From JANMQK01 sp031370485 (lineage in GTDB: Bacteria > Acidobacteriota > Polarisedimenticolia > Gp22-AA2), in contig JANMQK010000271.1 in NCBI GenBank assembly GCA_031370485.1, positions 1-17,048 of the forward strand: DNA of 17,048 nucleotides, read 5' to 3'. The position numbers and the translations under genes were made by a program. The notes under the pieces were generated by a model that made no database searches, was not told the origin of the DNA, and worked only from the letters and a program-made list of their open reading frames with translations. This document shows positions 1 to 7,499 of the stretch, piece by piece. Positions within the stretch are counted from its first letter, which is position 1; every line of letters starts with the position of its first letter.

Positions 1-395
1 GCCCGCGCGATCTCGTCGTAAGTCATTCCCTCGAGCGCCCTCATCAGGAGGGCTGAGCGGTCTACCTCCGGCAGCCTCCTCAGCCCGGCGACAACGACGT
101 CGAATTCGGCCTTCTGCTCGAACCTCTCCTGTGGACCCGTCTGCGGGTCGGACAGGGCCTCATCGAGGGGGACATGGCGCGACTTCTTCCGAAGACCCTG
201 CAGGAACAGGTTTCGCGCGATCGCGAAGAGATAACCCTTCACGGTGGCCATCTCGATCGGTCCGGGCGCCGTCCAGGCGCGCACGAAGGTCTCTGAAGTG
301 ATGTCCTCCGCCTCGCCCCGCTCGCCCGTGAGATACAGCGCGAAACGATACACGTCGGGCGCGTACTTCCTGTAGAGCGCGCTGAAGTCGGTCAT
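1..395 (-). CDS. ECF-type RNA polymerase sigma factor (partial)
   Basis: An extracytoplasmic-function sigma-70 factor would direct RNA polymerase to a specific promoter set. The visible 131 residues begin MTDFSALYRKYAPDVYRFAL and hold sigma region 2 (about residues 5-70), including the helix around GEAEDITSETFVRAW and the -10-binding segment VKGYLFAIARNLF. A linker follows, then region 4 (from about 95) with LRRLPEVDRSALLMRALEGM running into the helix-turn-helix at TYDEIA, where the window ends. The ATG at 393-395 is the natural start because region 2 begins straight after it; its ribosome site is weak. It lies 18 bases after the stop of the CPBP protease gene on the same strand, so it is probably the last visible gene of the GT4/DUF6492/CPBP run. 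No anti-sigma gene is visible; one could lie beyond the edge. Family call is firm; regulon unknown. Confidence 0.9.
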   Translation of the reverse strand, partial: MTDFSALYRKYAPDVYRFALYLTGERGEAEDITSETFVRAWTAPGPIEMATVKGYLFAIARNLFLQGLRKKSRHVPLDEALSDPQTGPQERFEQKAEFDVVVAGLRRLPEVDRSALLMRALEGMTYDEIAR

Positions 396-413
396 CGGGC
401 GATCTCATCACAG

Positions 414-1096
414 TCAGAAGATTCCGGCTGCGATGTCGGTCCAAGCATGGGCCATCATGCCGGGGCGGAGGTTTTTGCGCCAGAGGGCTAGGGCTCCGAA
501 CAGCACCCCATAGACGACGATTTTGAAGCACGCCCGAGACCCCTGGTACCCGTGGGATATCCCGAACAGCGCGGCCTGCAGGATCAGGGCCGCCGCCCTG
601 CTGCGCGTGAGGGCCTCGAACTGTCTCTGGAAATAGCCGCGGAAGACCGTCTCTTCGACGACCCCGGCGCTTATCGAGACCCCGATCCAGAGGAGGATCT
701 CGATGCTCCGCCGTGGCAGCAGCGCCTGGATCGACGCGGCCGGATCCGGTCCAAACCCCCATTGCCATGCCTGCTCGAACCCCATCCAGACGGCCCACGC
801 GCCGATAGCCAGGGCTCCGTCGCGCAAAGCGTCCCCAGGGTCGTGCCGCCCCGGCGCAGCCCTCCCTTCCAGACGTAGAAGAAAAGGCCCCACTCCACGG
901 CGATGAGCGAAAGGTAGAGCGGGATGACGTTCGGGTGCTCCGCCGGCATTGCGGGCTGCCCTTGCGCCTGCCGCTGCATGAGCGCTCCGCCAGCCGCCAG
1001 CGACAGAAACAGGACGATGAGCAGGGTCGTGTGCCACCGGGGTGCGACGAGCGCCGGGGCATCCGGATACATCCGCGCTGATGCGATCGTTGACAT
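414..1096 (-). pseudogene. CPBP-family intramembrane metalloprotease, broken by a one-base frameshift
   Basis: CPBP (type II CAAX protease/bacteriocin-immunity) proteins are polytopic membrane metalloproteases. The gene starts at ATG 1094-1096 in one frame (MSTIASARMYPDAP, membrane segments near residues 23-40 and 58-75) and continues from about position 833 in another frame down to the TGA at 414-416. Adding one base to the CCCC run at 833-836 joins the halves into a 227-residue protein reading GGTTLG then DALRDGALAIG. The joined protein has the family motifs in order: EETVFR (148-153), FGISH (178-182) and HAWTD (217-221), the residues that bind the metal and act in catalysis. Length is normal for the family. 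It lies 44 bases after the DUF6492 gene. The intact motifs on both sides suggest a sequencing indel or a very recent mutation, so the protein may be functional. Substrate unknown. Confidence 0.85.
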
Positions 1097-1140
1097 GGGG
1101 TCTCCCTCTTTCGGGAAGGTATCCACGAGGCCGGGAAAAG

Positions 1141-2055
1141 TTACAGGTGGGCGGCAGGTTCGATGAAGGGGCGCACGCGGTCCCAGATCCTGACGGGGTC
1201 GATGCCGCTGTTGCTCTGCACGATGCAGAAGAGGGACGGGTCGGCGGCCGAGAAGCAGTAATCGGCGTCCCAGCTTTCGAAAGGGGTGTTGCTCCAGACG
1301 CACCGGTCCGAAACCAGCGTCTGGGGCACCGCGCCGGTGCCGGCAAGGACATGGTCCTCCATGAGAAGGCCATCCTCGAGGGAGGACAGGTAGTAGAGGG
1401 AGTATTCCGTCCACTTGCGCTTTCTCTTCTCGGGCGGCAGCAGGTTCCACAGCCGCCAACGGTTCTGAAGCCTGAGCAGGTAATCGACCCACGAGTGCCG
1501 GCTGAAGCCCGACAGCTTCTCGATGAGATTCCGGCAGAGCCGCCTCGAAAGCAGCGCGGGGGTGACGTGCATGCCTGGGCTGTCGAGGCGCGGGTCGACC
1601 CCGAGCAGGGCCGCGGACGCCTGCCACCAGTGCTCGCGGCTGCTCTTGGCCAGAGGCTGCAGCAGCGCCTTGGAACCAAGGACCAGCCGCGAGTAGTCGA
1701 TCGGCTTGGTGCAGATCACGTCGGGGTCGAACGTCAGCGTGAAGGGGGTGCCGGCGGCCCGGGCCGCCGCCAGCTTGATGATCTGCTGCTTTCTCCAGCC
1801 CCGGGCGGACTTGTGCCGGAGAAGCCCCGACTCGAGGACGTTCTCGTCGACGACTTCCGCCCCCAGATGACTCCAGGCGCGGAAGTGCCGGCGGGCGCTT
1901 TCCACCTCGTCGGCGGGGGTCACGATCAAGATGCGCTCGAACAGCCCGGGGCTGGCGAATCTCGCGAGCGAGCGGAAGAGGATTTCCGTGCGCTCCAGGT
2001 TCTGCGCGAAATGGTGGCCCCGGGTCCTGAACGGCAGGACCGCGCTGATCGTCAT
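1141..2055 (-). CDS. DUF6492 family glycosyltransferase-like protein
   Basis: This 304-residue protein matches my recollection of the DUF6492 pattern found in capsule and exopolysaccharide loci. Visible features are MTISAVLPF at the start, a strand RILIVTPADE (41-50), the signature GWRKQQIIKLAAA (86-98), a DxD-like TFDPDVIC (108-115, acids at 110 and 112), EHWWQASAALLG (141-152), and KWTEYSLYYLSSLED (214-228). The fold looks GT-A-like, with the DPD motif a plausible metal/nucleotide-sugar site; that function is inference because the family is not biochemically defined to my knowledge. There is no signal peptide or membrane segment, so it should be cytoplasmic. The ATG (2053-2055) overlaps the stop of the upstream GT4 gene as ATGA, which fixes the start and implies translational coupling. 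A longer open frame runs upstream to 2985 but only shadows the GT4 gene. Confidence 0.8.
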   Translation of the reverse strand: MTISAVLPFRTRGHHFAQNLERTEILFRSLARFASPGLFERILIVTPADEVESARRHFRAWSHLGAEVVDENVLESGLLRHKSARGWRKQQIIKLAAARAAGTPFTLTFDPDVICTKPIDYSRLVLGSKALLQPLAKSSREHWWQASAALLGVDPRLDSPGMHVTPALLSRRLCRNLIEKLSGFSRHSWVDYLLRLQNRWRLWNLLPPEKRKRKWTEYSLYYLSSLEDGLLMEDHVLAGTGAVPQTLVSDRCVWSNTPFESWDADYCFSAADPSLFCIVQSNSGIDPVRIWDRVRPFIEPAAHL

Positions 2056-3296
2056 GTCCTGGACCCCTTCGAGGCCGTCACCTGCGCAAAGACCTCCGCG
2101 AGCGCCGCCGTCAGCCGGCGGCGTTCGTGGCGCTCGAGGAGGGCTGGAGGAACCGGCCCGGGCTGCCAACCGTCTCGCCAGCGACCAAAGACCAGACGCA
2201 ACCCTTCCGCGATCGCCTGCGGGTCGAGCGGATCGCAGGCGGCGCCCAGCCCCGCCTGATCGATGATATCCGCCCCCGGGCCCGGGCCGAGGCATGCCAG
2301 GACGGGGCGGCCGGCGCGCAGATACGTATAGAGCTTCTGGGGCACGCGGCGCCGGCTCGTGCGCTCCTGGAAGAACACCACGTTCAGATCGGCGCCGAGG
2401 GCCGCTCGCACGGCATCCAGGTGGCCGACGTGGTCGGTGAACTCGACGAGATCGACGAGGCCGCGGCTCGCCAGGGCGTCCTTCAGGAACCAGAACCTGC
2501 GGCCGTGAACACGCAGCCTGAACCGTGAACGAAACTCCGTGTCCTGGCAGGCGGCACCGAGCGCCGCGGCGAAAGCGTCGAGCTCGCGCCCCGGCCGGGG
2601 CGCGCCGATCGACACGGCCAGAAGCCGCGCGGGATCGCGGCGGACCGTGTCGCTGGCCACGGCGCGGAAGTCCGCCTCGTCGAATCCGTTGGGGATGAAC
2701 AGTACTTTTTCGGGCGGCAGGGAGTACCGATCGATCATCTCCTGCCGCACCGGCTCGGTGTTGGCGATCACGCGGGACGCGGATTGCCAAAGCTCGCGCG
2801 CCAGCCGATCGAAATAGGCGCGCTCGAGGGAGGTCGGGCGCCAGGAGGCGTTCAGCTGCCAGGGGGGATCGCGAAAGTCGACGACGAGCGGCAGCCCGGT
2901 CGCGCGCCGCAGCCAGAGGCCGAGGACCGGCAACCGGTCGGGCGGGGCTGAAAGGAAGATCAGCTCGACCGGATGGGTGCGGCACAGGTCCGCGCCGATG
3001 CGGGCCGCCGCCTTGAACCTTCCCCAGTCTCCTCGCAGGACGGGGCGCCGCGTCAGCCTCGCCGCGGCCGATCCCAGCGCGGCGCGAAAGGCCCCGCCGC
3101 CCCGCACGACGATCGCCTCGGGCGGGATCTCCGACATCAGCGACTCGTCCCGCGGTCGGGTCCGCTGCGGGTGGACCCGCAGCACGATCGGGCGCCAGCC
3201 GCAGGACGGCAGGTATTTCACGAACTTCGTGACCCGGAAAACACCCGAATCGGCGGTCGGAGGAAAGGTCGAGGTAACCACGAGAACGTCGCGCAT
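2052..3296 (-). CDS. GT4-type (GT-B) glycosyltransferase
   Basis: A 414-residue glycosyltransferase of the GT-B fold, family 4 type, which transfers a sugar from a nucleotide-sugar to an acceptor glycan or lipid carrier on the cytoplasmic side. The N-terminal domain begins with the typical MRDVLVVTSTFPPTADSGVFR, where the substrate-binding glycine loop sits near residues 11-20, followed by LPLVVDFRDPPW (135-146) and ASRVIANTEPVRQEM (173-187). The linker is FIPNGFDEADF (200-210). The C-terminal domain carries DLNVVFFQ and VPQKLYTYLRAGRPVLA (318-334), corresponding to the nucleotide-sugar-binding helix of the family, although the classic EX7E is degenerate. It is the first gene of the minus-strand run into DUF6492, CPBP and the sigma factor. 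A TATAAT on this strand lies about 60 bases upstream. Donor and acceptor cannot be read from sequence. Confidence 0.9.
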   Translation of the reverse strand: MRDVLVVTSTFPPTADSGVFRVTKFVKYLPSCGWRPIVLRVHPQRTRPRDESLMSEIPPEAIVVRGGGAFRAALGSAAARLTRRPVLRGDWGRFKAAARIGADLCRTHPVELIFLSAPPDRLPVLGLWLRRATGLPLVVDFRDPPWQLNASWRPTSLERAYFDRLARELWQSASRVIANTEPVRQEMIDRYSLPPEKVLFIPNGFDEADFRAVASDTVRRDPARLLAVSIGAPRPGRELDAFAAALGAACQDTEFRSRFRLRVHGRRFWFLKDALASRGLVDLVEFTDHVGHLDAVRAALGADLNVVFFQERTSRRRVPQKLYTYLRAGRPVLACLGPGPGADIIDQAGLGAACDPLDPQAIAEGLRLVFGRWRDGWQPGPVPPALLERHERRRLTAALAEVFAQVTASKGSRT

Positions 3297-3355
3297 TGGG
3301 CTCCGCGTCTTCCTCAGCGTCGAGCGCCGTTGACCTGGGTCCAGGAGCGCCCCGG

Positions 3356-3361
3356 ATTATA
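3356..3361 (-). promoter_or_regulatory. Candidate -10 element (TATAAT) for the GT4/DUF6492/CPBP/sigma run
   Basis: On the minus strand this reads CGACTATAATCC, a perfect -10 hexamer, 59 bases before the GT4 start codon. No convincing -35 is visible at 16-18 bases upstream, so the call rests on the -10 alone. The same ten bases CGACTATAAT recur in front of the second GT4 gene (7412-7421, same strand). Confidence 0.4.
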
Positions 3362-3443
3362 GTCGCGACCTCCCTTCACCACCGGCGGGGATCGGCCCCG
3401 AGCGTCAACACGCCCGGCCCTGGATCGGGGACAGGGCACGTGC

Positions 3444-3449
3444 GATAAT
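3444..3449 (+). promoter_or_regulatory. Possible -10 element (GATAAT) for the GT2 gene
   Basis: GATAAT sits within TGCGATAATGCC, about 70 bases before the chosen GT2 start at 3519. No clear -35 is visible. It is listed because the gene must have a promoter in this 222-base divergent gap and this is the best match on the plus strand. TTGACC at 3330-3335 is too far away (22-base spacer) to pair with the TATAGT at 3358-3363. Confidence 0.2.
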
Positions 3450-3518
3450 GCCACGCTCCAGCACATGGACGATCAAGCAGGCCATTGGGCGCCTGCACAC
3501 GCGGTCCAGGGAACCGAA

Positions 3519-5126
3519 ATGATCCAGCGAGAGCCCCTCTTCAGCATCATTGTACCTGTCTACAATCAGGCGCAATATCTTGGGCAGGCGCTCGAGACCC
3601 TGCAGGCCCAGACGGATCCTGACTGGGAGGCGGTGGTCGTCGACGACGGCTCGACCGACGCGACGCCGGCGGTGATCGCAGGCTGGGCTGCGCGTGAACC
3701 CCGCATCCGGGCCTTCCGCAAGATCAACGGCGGGGTCGCTTCGGCCCTGAATCTCGGTGCCCGCCAGGCCCGGGGGAAGTGGTTCTGCTGGCTGTCGTCC
3801 GACGATCTGTTCGAGCCGGGCAAGCTGGGTCTCCACCGAACATGGATAGAGAGCCATCAGGGTGCGCGCTTTTTTTACAGCTTCCCGCGCTCCCTCAACG
3901 ACGCGACGGGCGCCATCACCAATCCCCGGACGCGGTACATGGCGCCGGAGCCGCGCTGGCAGGTCATCGAGCACCTGCGAAAAAACCTGGTGTCCGGCAA
4001 CAGCGTCTGCGTCCTGAGATCGGCCCTGCTGGAGGACGGCGCCTTCGACGAGTCGCTGCAGTACGGTCAGGATTACGATGCCTGGCTGCGTCTCATGGCG
4101 CGCGCTCCCGCGGTGCTTATCCCGGAGCGAACCTGCATCACGAGGACCCATCCGGAGCAGGCCAGCCGAGCCTTCAAAGAGGCAGGCTCCTACGACTCCG
4201 CCAAGAGCGCCATTCGATTCCTCAATCAGACACCTTTTGCCCAGTGGTTTCCCGAGCTCGACCTGTCGTCGCCTCCCCTGGCCCGGGAGGCGTTCATGCG
4301 GGCGCTGCTGCTCGCGGTCAATGAACGCGCGGTCGTGTACCGGCTCGGCGCCCATCCCACCGTGGTGAACCGCATGCTGGAATGGTTGTGGCGCGATGCC
4401 CCGGCCGCGATTCGGCACTCTTTGCAGAGGACCCTGCGCGAACGGGCCGCGAGGGTTTCGCGGCGGCTCGCCGGGACGCCTTTCGGTCTCATGTGGAAGG
4501 CGATTGCGGTGGCGACGCGCGGGCGCGCGCGGCCCTTCAGCTACACACCGATCGATCATCGCGATGTGGCCCGGAACCACGGTTGGTGGCTCCGCACGGG
4601 CCCCGATCCGGACGGCGCAGGACCGCTTGCACGCTGGCTCGAGCGCTTCGAGGAGGTGCGCTTCACTGAGACGGCCGCCCCCGGTGCCCATCGTGGTCAG
4701 GAGGCCATCGTCGAGCGCGGCGTCGATGGCGCCCTGAAGTGGAGCGCAGTCGATATCGGTCGTCGCCTGCAGCATCGTGGCTGGCAGGTGCTGGTTGCAA
4801 GCCTGACGGATTCACCGGTTCACCTGACCGAGGATCTCTTCGCCATCAGTCCCTTGTCGAGCGACGAGTGGCGGCGCGGACTGCTGATGCTGCGGCCGTT
4901 CGACCTTCGCATACCGGCGGCCCTTTCCGCGGGCATCAATGCTCCAGGAGCCGCAGAGAACGGGGAACCTCCAGCCGCACTTTCCGAATCAGAACTCGAG
5001 TCGGTCTATCGGACACCATCCGGCATCTCGAACCACCTCCACAGAATGGTCGTCTCGGCTCTGCGCGTAGGCGATATCGTGCAGCATCGACTCTGGCTCT
5101 GGAGAGATCGACGACAGCGACGCTGA
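3519..5126 (+). CDS. GT2 family glycosyltransferase with long unrecognised C-terminal region
   Basis: A 535-residue protein. The first 215 or so residues are a GT-A glycosyltransferase family 2 domain: FSIIVPVYNQAQYLGQALE (8-26), VVVDDGSTD (39-47, nucleotide binding), the DxD-equivalent WLSSDDLFEPGK (91-102) and the acceptor/catalytic-base region YGQDYDAWLRLM (182-193). It would add a sugar to a growing glycan in the cytoplasm. Residues from about 250 to 535 match nothing I recognise. They lack membrane segments and contain PFSYTPIDHRDVARNHGWW and a stretch resembling a small alpha/beta unit (RGWQVLVASLTD). The ATG at 3519 was chosen over the upstream in-frame ATG at 3465 because AGGGAA (3508-3513) is well spaced from it and the domain starts immediately after. 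The epimerase gene follows 105 bases later on the same strand. Confidence 0.9.
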   Translation: MIQREPLFSIIVPVYNQAQYLGQALETLQAQTDPDWEAVVVDDGSTDATPAVIAGWAAREPRIRAFRKINGGVASALNLGARQARGKWFCWLSSDDLFEPGKLGLHRTWIESHQGARFFYSFPRSLNDATGAITNPRTRYMAPEPRWQVIEHLRKNLVSGNSVCVLRSALLEDGAFDESLQYGQDYDAWLRLMARAPAVLIPERTCITRTHPEQASRAFKEAGSYDSAKSAIRFLNQTPFAQWFPELDLSSPPLAREAFMRALLLAVNERAVVYRLGAHPTVVNRMLEWLWRDAPAAIRHSLQRTLRERAARVSRRLAGTPFGLMWKAIAVATRGRARPFSYTPIDHRDVARNHGWWLRTGPDPDGAGPLARWLERFEEVRFTETAAPGAHRGQEAIVERGVDGALKWSAVDIGRRLQHRGWQVLVASLTDSPVHLTEDLFAISPLSSDEWRRGLLMLRPFDLRIPAALSAGINAPGAAENGEPPAALSESELESVYRTPSGISNHLHRMVVSALRVGDIVQHRLWLWRDRRQRR

Positions 5127-5231
5127 GCGGCCCTGGCCGGCATCGCGCGGCAGGAGGGTCGGGGGGTTCCTGACTTCGAGAATCGATCAATTGAGGGAAA
5201 CGCATCGGTTCCACATACGGAGGATTCTGGA

Positions 5232-6146
5232 ATGGCCAAGATACTGGTGACAGGTTCCGCGGGCACCCTGGGAACGCCGTTGGTTCAGGAATTGCGAGAG
5301 CGTGGTCATGAGGTGTGGGGGTGCGACCTCAGCCACCGCGAGGACCCGCGGCACATCCGCGCCGACCTCGCCGAGTTCCGGCAGCTCGAGCGCGTGTTCG
5401 AACAGCATTACGAGTATGTCTACCACCTCGCGGCAGAGTTCGGGCGTCTGAACGGAGAGGAATACTACGAAACCCTCTGGCGCTCCAATGTGATCGGCAC
5501 CAGAAACATCCTCGAGTTGCAGCGACGCAAGGAGTTCAAACTGATCTTCGCGAGTTCGTCGGAAATATACGGCGATCAACATTCCGAGATCCTGCGGGAA
5601 GACATCCCGCTGAACCGCACGATCATTCAGCAGAACGACTACGCGACAACCAAGTGGGTGAACGAAGTTCAGATCATGAATTTCGAGAAGCGCTACAACA
5701 GTCCTTGCGTGCGGCTGCGCTTCTTCAACGCCTACGGTCCGGGAGAGCGCTATCACCGATACCGCAGTGTCGTGTGCCTGTTCGCCTATCGCGCCCTGCA
5801 CGATTTGCCCTACGAGGTGTACGAGGGGTATCACCGCGTCTTCATGTACATCGACGACTTCATCCCGACGCTGGCCAACGTCTGCGAGCGCTTCACGCCC
5901 GGCGAGGTCTACAACATCGGGGGTGAGGAGTTCCGCAGCGTGCGCGAGCTGAGCGATCTCATCCTCAAGTCGGTGGGAAAAAGCGATCGTCACGTGAAGT
6001 ACCTTCCCGAAGACGTTCACAACGTTCAGAGCAAGCGGCCGGACATCACCAAGGCGAAGCGAGACCTCGGTCACAATCCGAAGGCGACCCTCGAGGAGGG
6101 TGTGCCGAAGACCCTGGACTGGATGCGGCAGGTCTACGTGAAGTAG
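5232..6146 (+). CDS. NAD-dependent sugar epimerase/dehydratase (extended SDR)
   Basis: This 304-residue extended short-chain dehydrogenase/reductase acts on nucleotide-sugars. It has the Rossmann loop GSAGTLG (8-14), an acidic residue at the end of strand 2 (GCDLS, 30-34) typical of NAD preference, YHLAAEFG (64-71), the active-site SSSEIYG (108-114) and the catalytic YATTK (Tyr137, Lys141). RFFNAYGPGE and FMYIDDFI later on are usual in the UDP-glucose 4-epimerase / UDP-glucuronate decarboxylase / GDP-mannose group. Which sugar it uses cannot be told from motifs. A good ribosome site CGGAGGA (5218-5224) sits eight bases before ATG 5232. Its neighbours are glycosyltransferases, so it most likely supplies a modified sugar donor for the local glycan. 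Its 3' end overlaps the opposite-strand GT4 gene by 13 bases. Confidence 0.92.
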   Translation: MAKILVTGSAGTLGTPLVQELRERGHEVWGCDLSHREDPRHIRADLAEFRQLERVFEQHYEYVYHLAAEFGRLNGEEYYETLWRSNVIGTRNILELQRRKEFKLIFASSSEIYGDQHSEILREDIPLNRTIIQQNDYATTKWVNEVQIMNFEKRYNSPCVRLRFFNAYGPGERYHRYRSVVCLFAYRALHDLPYEVYEGYHRVFMYIDDFIPTLANVCERFTPGEVYNIGGEEFRSVRELSDLILKSVGKSDRHVKYLPEDVHNVQSKRPDITKAKRDLGHNPKATLEEGVPKTLDWMRQVYVK

Positions 6147-7399
6147 GCGGAAGGGCGGCTGATCTGCTCGAAGAGAGTCTCGCACTGCGCCGCGGCCAGG
6201 GCGCTGTCGAAATGCTCGCGGGCGTGGCCGAGCGCCGCGCGGCCCATCCGGATCCTCATCCCGGGATCCCGGCTCAGCGCGAGGATCCGCTCCACCAGCC
6301 CGTCACGGTCCCCTTCCGGGGCGAGGAGGCCCGTCGTCTGGTCGATCACGACCTCGGGGATCCCGCCCAGGCTCACCGACACGACGGGGAGCGCCATTGC
6401 CCCGGCCTCGATGAGAGATGTGCCCAGGCCCTCGACGCGGCCGTCGGCCATGCGCTGCGCCGGGTGGACCATGAGATCGGCTTCGGCCAGCTCAGCGATA
6501 ACCCCGATGAAGGGCACGCTGCCGGCGAACCGGAATTGCTTGAGGACCCCCTCCTGCGCCGCCACGCGCTCGACCGCGCCGCGGAGCGGTCCGTCCCCGA
6601 CGAGTGTCCAGGTGAACGCGAGCCCCTTCGCTTTCAACCGGCCCGCCAGGCGGGGCAGCTCCTCGGGCGCCTTGACGGGGACCAGGCGGGTCACAGTGAC
6701 GATCCTCAGCTCGCCTCCGCGCCGTGTCTCACGCCGGCTGAGCGTTGTCCCGGCATCGGGGAGGGCGCCGAGATCGATTCCCGTGTGAACGACATGAACG
6801 CGCCCCGGTTCGGCACCCAGCTCGAGCGCCCGATCGCGGAGAAGCCTGGATGAGACCGTGATCGCATCCGCCCGCAACAGCACCTCCCGGAGGCGCCGCG
6901 CGCCCCCGGGTTTGCGGCTGCGGAGAAGGTCGGTGCCGTAGAAGGACGCCACGAAGGGAAGACCGCGCCGGCGCACCGCCTGCCAGTAGAGCGCCGGGTC
7001 GGCGTGGATGTTCACGAGCGCATAGCGGCCCGCCACGAGAGCGCTTTCCAGGCAGCGGACGTACGCCCCGCCGGGCCGCCCGCGGAACAGGCGCCCCCCC
7101 TCGATGCGCAGCTTCTCGAGCGTGCGGCGCGCCCCCGTCAGCGCGGGCAGCCAGGATATCGCCTGCTCAGGCCACGGCTGCTCCCGGACCGCCAGCGCGC
7201 GATCGGCCGGCGGGCGCGTCAGGATGTGCGCGTCCCACCTGCGTGAATTGATCAGGCGGCGATAGAGCCAGATCTCGCTGCGCTTGCCGTAGTTGTGCCA
7301 GATGTGCAGCGCCACGGGACGCGCGCCACCCGCCGCGCTCTCCGCGACCGAAGCCGTGTCCGTCACCGGTCCAGCCAACCTTGAATTGTCTGTCCGCAT
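6134..7399 (-). CDS. GT4-type (GT-B) glycosyltransferase
   Basis: A 421-residue GT-B glycosyltransferase, family 4. The N-terminal domain starts in earnest at ALHIWHNYGKRSEIWLYRRL (30-49). Later come FVASFYGTDLLRSRK (149-163) and VHVVHTGIDL (201-210), the inter-domain hinge. The C-terminal domain has LRIVTVTRLVPVKAPEELPR (231-250), LVGDGPLR (266-273), and the donor-binding EX7E motif EGLGTSLIEA (323-332: Glu323, Glu331) followed by LPVVSVSLGGIPEVV. This architecture is shared with biofilm and colanic-acid glycosyltransferases. The start is uncertain: ATG 7399 has no ribosome site and lies only 12 bases after a TATAAT, which would make the message almost leaderless; GTG at 7313-7315 (residue 29) is an alternative just before the conserved domain. 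The gene runs convergently into the epimerase. Confidence 0.9.
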   Translation of the reverse strand: MRTDNSRLAGPVTDTASVAESAAGGARPVALHIWHNYGKRSEIWLYRRLINSRRWDAHILTRPPADRALAVREQPWPEQAISWLPALTGARRTLEKLRIEGGRLFRGRPGGAYVRCLESALVAGRYALVNIHADPALYWQAVRRRGLPFVASFYGTDLLRSRKPGGARRLREVLLRADAITVSSRLLRDRALELGAEPGRVHVVHTGIDLGALPDAGTTLSRRETRRGGELRIVTVTRLVPVKAPEELPRLAGRLKAKGLAFTWTLVGDGPLRGAVERVAAQEGVLKQFRFAGSVPFIGVIAELAEADLMVHPAQRMADGRVEGLGTSLIEAGAMALPVVSVSLGGIPEVVIDQTTGLLAPEGDRDGLVERILALSRDPGMRIRMGRAALGHAREHFDSALAAAQCETLFEQISRPSAYFT

Positions 7400-7411
7400 A
7401 TCGCGGCAGGC

Positions 7412-7417
7412 ATTATA
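7412..7417 (-). promoter_or_regulatory. Candidate -10 element (TATAAT) for the second GT4 gene
   Basis: On the minus strand the sequence is ACGACTATAATGCC. The hexamer ends 12 bases before the ATG at 7399, so transcription would start about six bases before the codon. It shares the ten bases CGACTATAAT with the element before the other GT4 gene. No good -35 hexamer is visible. Confidence 0.4.
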
Positions 7418-7499
7418 GTCGTGAGTTCAACCCTGTCGGGACCGGCGCCCGGGAGACTCCGGCGCACGCCGCCGGCGGGAGAGACGAGAGAAACTCCGG

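Noticed and set aside
2056..2985. N-terminal extension of the DUF6492 frame upstream to 2985
   Set aside because: This part overlaps the GT4 gene in another frame and is Arg/Pro/Ala-rich. The ATGA overlap at 2052-2055 gives a natural start.
3330..3363. Plus-strand promoter TTGACC ... TATAGT before the GT2 gene
   Set aside because: The spacer is 22 bases, too long for a sigma70 promoter; the same bases read better as a minus-strand TATAAT.
5127..5231. Terminator or promoter between the GT2 and epimerase genes
   Set aside because: GC-rich complementary bits exist near 5130-5155, but no T-run follows, and TTGAGG at 5190 has no -10 before the ribosome site.
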